DNA from: Tanytarsus gracilentus
Lineage: Eukaryota; Arthropoda; Insecta; Diptera; Chironomidae
Direction of reading: 5' to 3'
Assembly: GCA_038502055.1 (NCBI GenBank)
Contig: JAXRKN010000036.1
Location: 4,278,001 to 4,342,000 of the forward strand
DNA length: 64,000 nt
Numbering within the stretch: the first letter of the stretch is position 1; each line of letters opens with the position of its first letter. Both the position numbers and the translations under genes were made by a program. The notes under the pieces are model-generated. The model searched no databases. It saw nothing but the letters and a program-made list of their open reading frames with translations, and was not told the DNA's origin. This document shows, in pieces, positions 22,932 to 32,913 of this stretch.

Positions 22932-25020
22932 GGGAAGCATAAGAAATTTGTTTATTTGGCGGAATTAATATTTGCATGGGCTCGTTGGCTTTGACAATTT
23001 CACATCTAAATTCCTTTATATAATATTTGCGAGAAACGCACATGAAACACATGGGAGATAACAATTTTGTAGTAAAAAGAAAATTTTCCATTTCTGCTGC
23101 CGCATTTACGCCTCGGAGCACGGAGGGGTGAGTTCTATGATGTGATGCGTGTATGTTTACTTTGAGCATATAAAATGCGTGCCATACACTCGCTCACGAC
23201 ACCCAGCAAATGATATTTTCATTTTCCTTCGCACTATCTCTCGAAAAATACATTTATAAGACGGAAAAATCTCGCACATGTTACGTCAAATGTGCTTACA
23301 TGGTGAGTCCATTGAATAATAAATATCCCAAAGGGAAAAGGAAAATGAAGACGGAAAATAAAATAAAGAGACTTTCTGCATTTGCGAGAGTTAAAAAACC
23401 TTGTTTATAATGAATGTTTCACTGGTGCGAAATGAAATTGGGTCAAAAAGCATATCAAGAGAAAAGTAAACAAAAAAAGTAAATGCTAGAAAGAATTTCA
23501 AAATTATTTAACCTTTTTTAGTGTTTTAGTTTTTTTTTTGTAATGTTTTTAAAGGTTTTAATAGTTAAATTTTATTCATTTGATGTAACAAATTTTTTGC
23601 TCTTTATTTCACAGAAAATTTCCTTTCCTTAACCTCAAAGGATTCATTTTGATGAGCAATAAATTTGCAAACACATCTCAAGTTAATTCATCACATCTGG
23701 GTCAAGCTGAAAATTTGCTGCAAGCGTAATTTAAATGATTAATTAAAAATTTATTCAGAAATTCCACTTTCATGTCTCAATCTTGAGAGGAGATGAGAAA
23801 TGAAACTTGTTGTTGCCTTCATGAATTCCTAATGGACCCTTTTTACTCTCGTTCTTCAGCACGTCATATGCGCTCACGAGCTACGAGAATTTTACGACGA
23901 TCCAAACGCATATTTGTACACGCACTCGACAGTTAATATTTCTGCACATTTCCGTTTGATGCGACCTGCAGAGGCGGAGGAAATTTATTGCGTAATTCCT
24001 CTGAAAAATTTAAATTTAATCTGTTTGTAAGGAAGGGGAGAAAATTTTCCCTTGATGATACTCAAATGTGATATGAATGTTGAACATTTCTTAGGAGATG
24101 TGCGTGTCATGAGTCAAAAGATATTAGAAAAATCTCTAAGGAGTTAAGTGTAAAACTCCACTTTATGATGCTACCGAGTCTCCACTGGTTGCTTTACGCT
24201 CCATTTTGAAACAATTTTACACTCGAATATTATATTCGTGTGAAAAATAGACTGACATGATACATTTTCCGTATGCATGCGAAACATTTTTTATCATACG
24301 GCACAGTATTATAAAAATCCATTGCAAACATCTATCAGACCTAAAAAAAATGACATAAAATAACAACAACAGCATTTTTCCATTTTCAGACAGCAAAAAT
24401 AAAATTAATATTCCATGCTCGATTCGCAACTTGAAACAGCATGGAGAGTATAGCACATATACGACAGTTTGTGTGATGACTTTGAAAGTCATTGACTCGA
24501 CATTAGAGTTTATTTGAACGCCGTTGTTCACACACATGATGGTTAGAATTAAAATCTGCTGATTCGATGCTTTGATGCTGTCGTCTGCAAGAAATGCCTG
24601 CGGGGAGGATTTGATGAAAATTCTCATAGAGAAATATTGAAACTTTCAAACGTGTTTTTAAGAACACACATTTAAGATATTTTTTTGAAGTTTTCTTTGG
24701 AAAAAATTAAATTAAGAAAACCATTTTAATTTATGATGAAAATTTTTTCGAAAATCTTATTTTAAATTTTCCTCAATTAATCTTGAAGTAGCAACAAATA
24801 ATGCAAAAAGTGCATAGCAGCCAAAATTAGCTTTCAATGCCTTTAACTGTCTAGTGATATTATAAATAGTCAATAACTCGGTCAATGTTAATGTGCCGAG
24901 AATTTATTCATAATTCGCTTCATTCGTTAACGCACGCAGCGTTATACCCAAAAAAAGATTCGAAAAAAAAATTGGTAATCACGATGCTCGGTGAATAATT
25001 AAGTGTCCAAAAAACTATCG
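22932..25020. other. Non-coding stretch between the transposon and the secreted-protein cluster
   Basis: Mostly AT-rich. The exception is a GC-richer island at about 23860-24030. Frames on either strand at 22876-23169, 23210-23410 and 24217-24627 are not convincing. Confidence 0.45.
23861..24030 (+). other. GC-richer open island, possible exon
   Basis: After a TTCTTCAG acceptor-like site, a plus-strand frame is open for about 56 codons to a TAA at about 24028. It reads HVICAHELREFYDDPNAYLY and continues through a RLMRPAEAEEIYC segment. A GTAATT donor-like site follows the TATTGC at about 23993. There is no ATG, so if real it would be an internal or last exon. I recognise no family, and the minus strand is also partly open. 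Confidence 0.25.
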
Positions 25021-25062
25021 TATAAAAGCGTAAGTGAGGGTGTTGATAAGACATCAATCAGT
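25021..25062 (+). promoter_or_regulatory. Core promoter of the 25-kb secreted-protein gene
   Basis: TATAAAAG at 25021-25028, followed by a TCAGT initiator at 25058-25062. Spacing is ~39 bp, a little long, so the true start could instead be nearer GACATCA at about 25049. Confidence 0.55.
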
Positions 25063-25085
25063 TGTTACTCATCAAACTATCAACA

Positions 25086-25700
25086 ATGCATTCTTTCAGT
25101 TTAATTTTACTCGTTGTAGTATGCTCGATTTGTGCTCTCGCTGAGCCGCCCCGAAAGAGATTCAACTTCCGTTCTTTTGCTCGACAAGAGGCACCGGATG
25201 AAGGAAACGAACAGCCGGAAGGTTACAATTACCAAGCACCTCCCGAATCACGCAGATTAAGGCTTCCAGCAAAATTACGAGTGAGAACTTTTGCAAGACA
25301 GGAAGAGCAAAGTGGATACAGTTACCCAAAGCCTACACAAGCGTACGGACCACCAGAAGAAGGAACAACAACCGAACCATCAACCGAGTACGGAACCCCT
25401 CAAACAGAGTCACCGCAAACTGACGAACCTTCCACCGACAACAATTTCGAAGAGGGAACGACAACAAACCCGCAATCGGAAACTTTGAGAAGTCTACAAG
25501 CAACTCAATTTCGGCGTCAAAATGCTAAACTAGCTCGAATCCAAACATCACCAGCACGAGTTGGTAAACAAAAACAGTTTCAGCAGGTGCGCTCACAAGT
25601 GTCTGTAATTGAGCAGCAGCCAATCTACTACGTTCAATATCCGTATCAGCATGCTGACTTTATCGATGAGCCAGAGCTTGTTTACTTTCTCAAAAAGTAA
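25086..25700 (+). CDS. Secreted Pro/Thr/Glu-rich extracellular or cuticle-like protein
   Basis: Single-exon gene of 204 residues. I chose the ATG at 25086 because it begins a signal peptide (MHSFSLILLVVVCSICALAE) and lies just after a TATA/initiator pair; the frame is open upstream, but without an ATG. The mature protein has two similar motifs, FNFRSFARQE and LRVRTFARQE, about 45 residues apart. These are followed by a low-complexity section rich in Pro, Thr, Ser, Glu and Tyr (YSYPKPTQAYGPPEE, TTTEPSTEYGTP). The C terminus is aromatic-rich (QQPIYYVQYPYQ) and ends VYFLKK. The YSYPKP/YGPP pattern recalls insect extracellular proteins linked with cuticle, but I cannot name the family. There are no cysteines outside the signal region. 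AATAAA lies at 25863-25868. Confidence 0.85.
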   Translation: MHSFSLILLVVVCSICALAEPPRKRFNFRSFARQEAPDEGNEQPEGYNYQAPPESRRLRLPAKLRVRTFARQEEQSGYSYPKPTQAYGPPEEGTTTEPSTEYGTPQTESPQTDEPSTDNNFEEGTTTNPQSETLRSLQATQFRRQNAKLARIQTSPARVGKQKQFQQVRSQVSVIEQQPIYYVQYPYQHADFIDEPELVYFLKK

Positions 25701-25868
25701 TATGGCAGTGACTCATTTAGGCAAATAAATTGGATGGTCGTTTGTGAGTGATGTAGCGAGGAAAATTATTTTTTTGTTGCAGATTTAAATTTAAATTTAA
25801 CTTATTACCTAACTCACAAACGCCCCACGCTGAATGCTTTGTATTTATTTTTGTCAATTTTCAATAAA

Positions 25869-26880
25869 CTCGTGTGCTTATAACTTCTCGTCTTTCAACC
25901 TTTGAAATATTTATTTTATAGCTCGCAAAATTTTGTGTTTACCGTAAATACGCAACATTCTCCATCATTCGCAAAATAATCTTTAAAATTGGGCAATTCT
26001 GCAGCAAACACAATAACCGTTAAGTGTTACATTCGATAATAAACCTCAACAGTGTTCCCGAGACGATAAATCTTAAAATGAATTAATCCAACATGACAGC
26101 CATTCAGTGAGAATGGAACGCCAATTGCCAATTGTGTATTGAAACCGGTTTGAAGGACAAGTCAGTCAGACACTAAATCTCAATTTCAATTAATAATAAT
26201 TCAATTAGTAATGAAGAGGCTTGCAATGGGATTTAGCATAGAGTTAGGATGATGTAAGGGCACGGCCATGATTTGTGAGAGGAGGTGATTTAAAAAATTA
26301 AACTTTTGAAGAGCGTGACCACAATGAGTAATAAAATAAGAAACTAAAAATAGTTTCCAACCCTTGAACGTTAACAATTCCTCATACACCTCACGTATCA
26401 ATAAAATCACTGAATATTTATTTTGTTATGCTTTAAACGTTATAAGCCGATTAATTGAGCGCTGAAAAATTTTGCTAACAATCCAGGGATACCGATTGAT
26501 TGATTGTGAGCGATTAAATCAATTTTTATTCAAAACAGCTTCTGTCAACAGCCAGAGTAAATATCATCAGTAGTTGATTGAGCATATAAAAATCGATAAA
26601 TTTCATCTCTTCATTGTCTCTCTTTGCTTTTATAATCGCTTCGCGAAAAAAAACCTAACAGGTGTCAGAGGCTCTTTTAAAGCATCGCACATGTGGAGTG
26701 AAACACAACAAATATAATAATGAGCCACATCGCTGACGATCTCAACAGTTTCATTTTCCTTCTCGAGAGATTCTTTGATCAGTATATTTTTAGCACTCGC
26801 AACAGAGTGAAGTTAATTAAAAAAGTGCTTGAAGGCAAATTAGCTTTGAGATTTTTTCTCGCTTACAACTTGAGTGAAAA
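25869..26880. other. Intergenic stretch
   Basis: AT-rich spacer between two secreted-protein genes on the same strand. No exon supported; the minus-strand frame at 26201-26410 appears random. Confidence 0.5.
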
Positions 26881-27382
26881 ATGAATGTGAGATGGATTTG
26901 AGTTAATTATTATTGAAGTGCTTAATAATTTGAATTTTAGAAATTTTTGGTGTTTTCAATTATTTCGGCGATATTTCTGATCAATTTAAGCTCATCATTT
27001 CCAGTTGATGAAAAACTAGGAATTGAAAAGGTTGAGAGTGAACCAATTTTTGTGGAAAATGTAACGGAAAATGAAGAAATAAAAGAAGGTGAGAAAAAAA
27101 TAAGTTAAAAATAAAATGTTGAAACATTCTCAAATCTAATCTGAAAATTTCAAGAATAAAACTCTCGAACTAAAATAATTAATTCCCATTAATTCGGATC
27201 ATCAATTTTTTCGTATCATTTCAGATAAAGAATTGAAGAAGAATGACGCAAGACCCAAGAAAACTCAGCGAAACTTCCCACAAACATATTATGTGACGTC
27301 AAAGGTCAATGGCAGATTCGGCAAAAGTGTACGAGCATTCACATCTGACGAGTTCTATGAACAATATCCTCTAAGTTATTAG
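26881..27382 (+). CDS. Candidate neuropeptide/peptide-hormone precursor with RFGK motif
   Basis: Three coding exons: 26881-26886 (only ATG AAT), 26941-27088 and 27225-27382, with donors GTGAGA and GTGAGA and clean acceptors; 103 residues. The signal peptide is formed by the join (MNKFLVFSIISAIFLINLSS). An acidic spacer follows (residues ~24-56), then basic sites: KK at 57-58 and 63-64, and Arg-Phe-Gly-Lys at 82-85. Cutting after the second KK and at the Gly-Lys would leave a 19-residue peptide, TQRNFPQTYYVTSKVNGRF, amidated at Phe. That is the usual logic of insect amidated peptides, but the processing is inferred and the peptide matches no family I can place. The site after RFG is a single Lys followed by SVR, weaker than a dibasic site. 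No cysteines. It might instead be an unrelated small secreted protein. Confidence 0.65.
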
Positions 27383-28580
27383 ACACATTTATGAGTGATG
27401 ACCAGATACGTGCACTGGGCGTGATGTGTTTGCCATTAATGTGTTTTTTGTAGTTTGTTAAATTTTAGCAGTTACCTTCCCTTGAATATTTTATTACATT
27501 AAGTACTAACATCTTCCTTGTTTAACTGAAACTTACACGCCTGATTCTTATTCCATTAAATTCCTCCATCTCATATCTGACTCATCACTTCATCTTTCAG
27601 TCATTTTGTAATCCATTAAATTTTTATTCTTCTCGCCATGCGGCGGCGGGGAGTTCATAAAAAAGCGATTATTAAATAAATAATAAAATTTTGCTTTAAT
27701 CCCCTTGAGAAGTTTTGAACATTTTTTGTTGTGTGTGTTTTTTATTAATTTCAAAAATGCCTTTAATATTTTTCCTATTTTATGAAGAATTTTTTCGTTC
27801 ATTGTTTTCGAGGGATGAAAAATTAATTTAAAAAATATAATGCAATTTTTTTTTAAAAGGTGAGATTGTTTTAAATTTATGTCAGCGCATATTTCTCAAG
27901 TGAACTTAAAATTTTGTCAAAAGTTATTAAAAATTAAAATTCCTTCACAAGAAAATCGCGCTACAATTTATCACAAATTCAATTTTCCAGCAGTGCCCAG
28001 CACTCTCTCCCGAGTCTTATTTTGTTTTCGTCGTTTATGCTAATTAGATGTAAATTGAAAAACCTAGGGAGAAAAAGTAATAATTTTGTATTTTTGTAGG
28101 AGTGAAAAAATTTAAACAATGAAGTTAAGTTTGAAAAAATTTAATTAGCAATTAATAGCATTTGAAAACAATTTTTGTCTTCATAATTGAGTTTGAGTTC
28201 AATTTAATTTTCTCTCTCTTGGTGGATTTTCATTCAATTCGAGTCTAATGTTGTTATCAACTTTACAGATGACGAAGTGTTTTCTTCCATACCGCCTTAA
28301 CCGCTGCTGTTGTGAGAGCAGAAAAAATTGCCTAATGAGTCATAAATAATGGATCGTTGTGTGCGCAATTTACGCCTCATCGAAGAATTTGATAAATTTT
28401 TGCCGTTCACGTTGTATGTGCGCAAAATTTCACTTTGAAGTTTTAAGTTATCATAAGCTGATTTTCTTTCCTTTCATTAATGAGCACAAAAATTCCATTA
28501 GAACAATGGAAAATTAATTTCTTTTCTAATGCAATGGTGAGACTTTGTAAGGCACGGAAACTCTTATTCTGATTCGTTGT
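27383..28580. other. AT-rich intergenic stretch
   Basis: Contains the 3' flank of the peptide gene (ATTAAA near 27556, AATAAA near 27675) and no supported exon. Confidence 0.5.
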
Positions 28581-28591
28581 CAATGAAAACA

Positions 28592-28941
28592 TATAAAAGT
28601 GTCTCTTCCTTAATTTTAAGTCTCCAAATTAAATTATTGATGCTTAAAATGATTTTTCTTTAAAAACTTTCAAAGTATCTTAACTGAATGTGTTATGTTC
28701 ACTCACTCATGAGAAATCAATGGAAAATATTTGTGATCCTAATCGTCTTATGAGCACTCAATGCGAAAGTGATGTGAAATGTTCCTTTTACGTTCGTCCG
28801 ACTCCCCTGAGTATCTCGAGTTTGTTGCTGCTTGCTTGCGTCATAGTCAATGCTCGAGCATGTTATTATAATGATGTGAGAGAGTGCGAGAGCCAATATG
28901 AGAAAACCTCTCGCGAGACTTGCATTCGATCGGCGTATTAA
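28592..28941 (+). other. Possible small gene: TATA box and short Cys-containing frame
   Basis: TATAAAAG at 28592-28599 is followed by an uninterrupted frame from ATG 28720 to TAA at 28941 (73 residues). A hydrophobic stretch (SISSLLLLACVIVNARA) precedes a short tail with three cysteines (CYYNDVRECESQYEK..ETC). The hydrophobic stretch starts 35 residues in, late for a signal peptide, and there is no homologue I know. The local GC is higher than the background. It could be a 5' UTR region of another gene. Confidence 0.25.
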
Positions 28942-29788
28942 TCACAACAAAGCGAACGAAGAACGAGAGAGAGAGACGTAAACAAAAAATACTTTCGAGA
29001 GTGCTTAACAAAGCATCATTGTGAGATCGATATCAGCTGTGAAGTGAAAACATTTTATATGATTAAATCAAATGGAATTCAACAAGATAGATAATAGGAT
29101 TAAATGACAAAAGGTTGCTCTCATTTTATAATAACTTTAAGTGAACAAGTTTTGTTTTTAAACAGTGCTGTGATAAAGTTTACTCGAGTTGTGAAATCAA
29201 ATGTGCGCTAAAAACACAATTCAAACTTCCTGAATAAACTGATAACTTTCTTATTATGTAAGAGAATAAATTGTTGAGCATTACTTTGTAATTCATTAGA
29301 ATTATATTAACGGTCAAAGACCACGTGGGATCTTGTGATTACATTAATTCAGACTGCAATTTTTTGAAAAGTTATTCATTATGAATAATAAATGAAAAGG
29401 CGTCTGGTATTTTTTTTGCTCATTCGGATTTTTTTAACATGTACAATTTTGCTTTTTTACGTTTTGCATCATTGGATGATTACTTTTTTTTATTATCACG
29501 TTCAATTTGAAAATTAGCAGACAAAATAATTTAATTTTCAGAGTTGATTGTTTGCTTTCCATGTCCATGATAAAATTAAAAATCAGTTCATAATTTTTTA
29601 TATTTAGTTCTATTATGTTTTCAGAAATGAATAAAAACAAGATAATAAAAAATCAATAGAGATAGAGCTTAAAGTGTCAGTTTTCGTAAATAAAAAAATA
29701 AAAGTTCCCTAAAAAATTTACACACTTGTTTCGAACATGAAGTAGAATGTGCGTCATCGATTAAGTTAACAGAACTCGCATATTTGAT
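28942..29788. other. AT-rich intergenic stretch
   Basis: No supported gene. The minus-strand frame at 29434-29640 is random-looking and very AT-rich. Confidence 0.5.
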
Positions 29789-29805
29789 TAATAAATTTAA
29801 AATGT
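29789..29805. repeat. Left 17-bp target-site duplication
   Basis: TAATAAATTTAAAATGT, identical to 29912-29928; the first few bases may belong to the tail unit. Confidence 0.85.
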
Positions 29806-29911
29806 ATTCGCTTTCTTCCTGTGCCCTGGTTTTGGGTCGTATGTGAGGTTGCGTCGGACGTCTTCCTACTTCGGTAGTGGCTACCTGACTGTAATCTAAT
29901 CTAATCTAATC
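29806..29911 (+). mobile_element. Truncated LINE 3' end or SINE inserted by target-primed reverse transcription
   Basis: A ~106-bp GC-richer insert (TGCCCTGGTTTTGGGTCG ... GGTAGTGGCTACCTGACTG) ends in about four tandem TAATC units. It is flanked by a perfect 17-bp direct repeat, TAATAAATTTAAAATGT (29789-29805 and 29912-29928). A short-unit 3' tail plus a long perfect duplication is the signature of non-LTR retrotransposition. No coding frame is left, so it is either a severely 5'-truncated LINE or a short SINE. Family not identified. Confidence 0.85.
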
Positions 29912-29928
29912 TAATAAATTTAAAATGT
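29912..29928. repeat. Right 17-bp target-site duplication
   Basis: Identical to 29789-29805, directly after the (TAATC)n tail. Confidence 0.85.
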
Positions 29929-30162
29929 TTTACTAAAAATAATGGCTCAATTAATTTTTAATTATTCTGATTTTTAAAAAATAAAATTTTCTTCCATAAC
30001 ATTTTCTAGATTTATTTACCAAAATAAATCTCAAAAACATTTATTAAGACCGGTGACGCATAAACTAAATTTAATTTATTTTATTTTCATAAAAGTCACT
30101 TAACTCAATTTCAAAATATCTTGTTTGTTCAGTCAAAGGCAAAAATTCGGAGAAGAGAGACG

Positions 30163-30566
30163 ATGAAGTAAGTTGGTGAAAAACAAACTCAAATTTTTAA
30201 ACAAGTTCAAAAATTAGTTTCAGTTTATTTACATTAACTATCATTGTGCTCGCAACAATTTGTGAAGAAGGATATGCTATAAATTTGAAAAATACTTCGC
30301 AAAGTTTGATTTATTATTCAATTAATGTCATCTTGAAAAAGGAACATCCAAACGATGATGCTTTAGTGACGTGTTTCATGGAAAAATTTCGTGCAAATAA
30401 CATCGCTGACAAAATTGATTTAAATAACAATGAAGGTTTGTCTAAAGAAATTAAGCCATTTAAAGAAGACGCCAAAAAAGATTGTAAAGCTAAGCCAGAA
30501 GAAAAAAGTTTTTTTCAAATTATTTTTCAAAGTCCAACTGGAGTAGTTGCGTCAGTAAACGGATAA
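30163..30566 (+). CDS. Secreted protein with one two-cysteine domain (paralogue 1)
   Basis: Two coding exons: 30163-30167 (ATGAA) and 30224-30566, split by a 56-bp intron (GTAAGT ... TTTCAG); 115 residues. The join creates the signal peptide MNLFTLTIIVLATICEEGYA. The mature protein contains one copy of a helical domain whose cysteines are 36 residues apart (CFMEKFRANNIAD ... EIKPFKEDAKKDC). The adjacent gene carries the same domain twice with KFRA-x-x-I and EIK-x-x-x(n)-C conserved, so the two arose by duplication. A short tail (FFQIIFQSPTGVVASVNG) replaces the membrane anchor of the neighbour. A TCAGT initiator lies at 30130-30134, without a clear TATA. AATAAA at 30595-30600. No known family recognised. 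Confidence 0.82.
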
Positions 30567-30750
30567 ATTTTAAACTAATTTTACAATCAAAAAAAATAAA
30601 TTTTCAAATCACGCGTGCTCATAAAACTTCCAAGTAAAACTCATAAATTTATTCAATTCAAAATTACTACTGGAATGTACATGCAATCTTTAAATCACTT
30701 TAAAATTAGTCACCAAAAATCTCCACAGTAAAATTAAAAGATTAAAACTC

Positions 30751-30787
30751 TTTAAATATAATTGAAAATTCTTTTTTACGTTCAGTC
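30751..30787 (+). promoter_or_regulatory. Core promoter of paralogue 2
   Basis: A TTTAAATATA box (30751-30760) stands about 32 bp before a TTCAGTC initiator (30781-30787). The paralogue upstream has the same TTCAGTC initiator just before its ATG. Confidence 0.55.
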
Positions 30788-30812
30788 AAAAAAAACTCTC
30801 TAAACTTTAATA

Positions 30813-31481
30813 ATGAAGTAAGTAAATTGTATTTAAAAATTTAATAAAATGGGTAAAATATTTTTTAGTAAATTTTTTATAGTTTTTTGTGTGTTAACGC
30901 AAGTACAAGGAAATAATTTTATAAACATTCAACATGATCTTGTTTACGATGAAATACAAATAATTTTAGAAAATTATTACTCCTACAATGCTCAACAAAT
31001 TGAATGTATACTCAATAAATTCCGTGCAAAGGAGATCGTAGAAGAATTTTACACTGTTGATCATTTAATAAATCAAGAATTTTTAGCTGATGAAATCAAG
31101 TCATATGTTAATACGACAGTGTCAGAGTGCACACTTGAACTGTTATACAATACAACGAAAACATTATTAAGAAAGCATAATTCTGGAGTTGATAAATATG
31201 TTGAGTGTTTGTTTGAAAATATTCAAATTGGCAAAATAACTGAAAAATTGCATATCGATGAAAAAGTAAAAGTTGAGGAAGAAAAATTATTAATTGAAAT
31301 AAGATCAAATCTTGATGAAGCTGAAAAGAAATGCACACCTAAGTTTTACTCTCAAAACTTAATTTTTATTATTTTATCGTGTATTCTTTTATTATCGAGT
31401 TTTAGTTTAGGTTTTACATTCAGTGCATGTTTGAGATGCCGCTCAAAAGATTTAAATTCATCAATGACTGATCTTATTTGA
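30813..31481 (+). CDS. Secreted/membrane protein with two two-cysteine domains (paralogue 2)
   Basis: Coding exons 30813-30817 (ATGAA) and 30869-31481, split by a 51-bp intron (GTAAGT ... TTTTAG); 205 residues. The spliced start gives the signal peptide MNKFFIVFCVLTQVQG. It was chosen over the unspliced ATG at 30849 because the neighbour paralogue has exactly the same five-base first exon, though the unspliced start would also yield a signal sequence. Two tandem domain copies follow, each about 60 residues, with cysteines 40 and 41 residues apart (CILNKFRAKEIVEE ... SEC and CLFENIQIGKITEK ... KKC). A C-terminal transmembrane helix (LIFIILSCILLLSSFSLGF) and a short basic tail (CLRCRSKD) suggest a type-I membrane protein. 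AATAAA at 31502-31507. Function unknown. Confidence 0.82.
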
Positions 31482-31512
31482 TTTAAATTTAAATGTAAGA
31501 AAATAAAATAAA

Positions 31513-32913
31513 ACTTTGTACTCTGAATTTAAAAATAAATTTTTATTATGAATCACAAATCTAAATTAAAAGGTTTAATAAACATTTAAAAATTTTTATA
31601 TAGAAAAAACTATGCAACAAATTCACATGACAGTGGCTGTTAAGTAAGAAATATCTAACACAATACTCCTGAATTACTTTCACTTTTTGGAATGCATCGA
31701 ACAATTGTGAAGTAATTTAAGTTTATCGAAATTATTTTTACCATATGAAGTGCATAGAAACAAAATAAAATATCAAGTTATTGTTTTATTATTTGCAAAA
31801 TTTTGCTCCACTTTTTCTTTATGTTTAATATTTATTTCAACCCCGAGAGTGAGTTTCGCATGGAGCAAGTTTTCATTGACATTGAAAATTTATCGAGAGA
31901 GAGAAAAAGTTTTCGAGTTTTAGAATCCACGCAACAACAATATTTGCGATATTAAATAATTACGAGCTATTTGCATTTTTAATCTGTGCGCAAAGTTTTA
32001 AGGTTTGATTCTATAGAGAGACTCGACTCTCGGCATTTTGAGAAAATATTTACTCGCTTAATAATTTATTCAAAAATGTTATCGTGAATTGATTAAAAGT
32101 GTTAAGTTCAATGTCGTTATCAGTTTGTGAACGTTTTGGGATGATCCAAAGTAATTTAAATTACCATCGGTGCTGTCTGATGAAATTTAATTTTTAATAT
32201 TTTTATTATTTTTATAAATAAGTAGATTAACAGTTTTTTGCCCTTTAATATATGACGTAATTTCACTTTCATCACAATTCAACTTGATATCTGTCATTGA
32301 TGCCTAAAATGAAAAAAATTCTCTTTAAAGAAAAAAATATTATAAAAATATGTCAAGTTCATTTCTCCCGATTTCAATGATAAATGCATTATCACAGGTT
32401 ATTACCACAAACCAACACTGTTTTATTATCACTTTCGCTCTCTCTACAATTCTCTTTTCATTTCATGTCGATCACATTTTAAAAGTTTAAAACATTTTTT
32501 TCTTTCTGTCTGCTTCACAACAAAATATTTTTAGTCGATCATTATTAACGGTAGCGACAAGTTGTCGATTTAAAAACTATTTTTTTCCTCGCTTTCGCGT
32601 GAAGCAATTACAAATATTTGAGTAAAGTTTTTAAAAACAAACTCAGTGATTTTAGATTTAGTAGAATAGAGAAAAAAATATTTAAAGTTCTAAGTGAATT
32701 TTGATGTAAAAATTAAAAGAGAAAACAAATAGTGAAAGAAAAGATATTTGTGTGATATTAAAAACGGTAAAACTCTCACAAGAGCCACGCTTCAAGAATA
32801 TTTGAAAGTAATGTCAACAGAAATTTATTGTCTTACGTAAAAAATTGACTGATAAGTGTTTGTTTACATAACTACTTCAGTTAAAACAGTGATAAACTTA
32901 AGAGAACTTAAAA
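31513..32913. other. Intergenic stretch and probable MFSD11 5' region
   Basis: AT-rich, no coding exon seen. The last few hundred bases probably hold the MFSD11 promoter and 5' UTR, but no TATA/initiator pair is obvious to me. Confidence 0.5.

Noticed and set aside
24217..24627. 136-codon minus-strand open frame
   Set aside because: Hydrophobic, random-looking composition and no homologous motif; no initiator or polyadenylation signal nearby.
30849..30868. Unspliced ATG at 30849 as the start of paralogue 2
   Set aside because: The neighbouring paralogue shares an exact ATGAA first exon and small intron; the spliced start follows the initiator directly. The alternative cannot be fully excluded.
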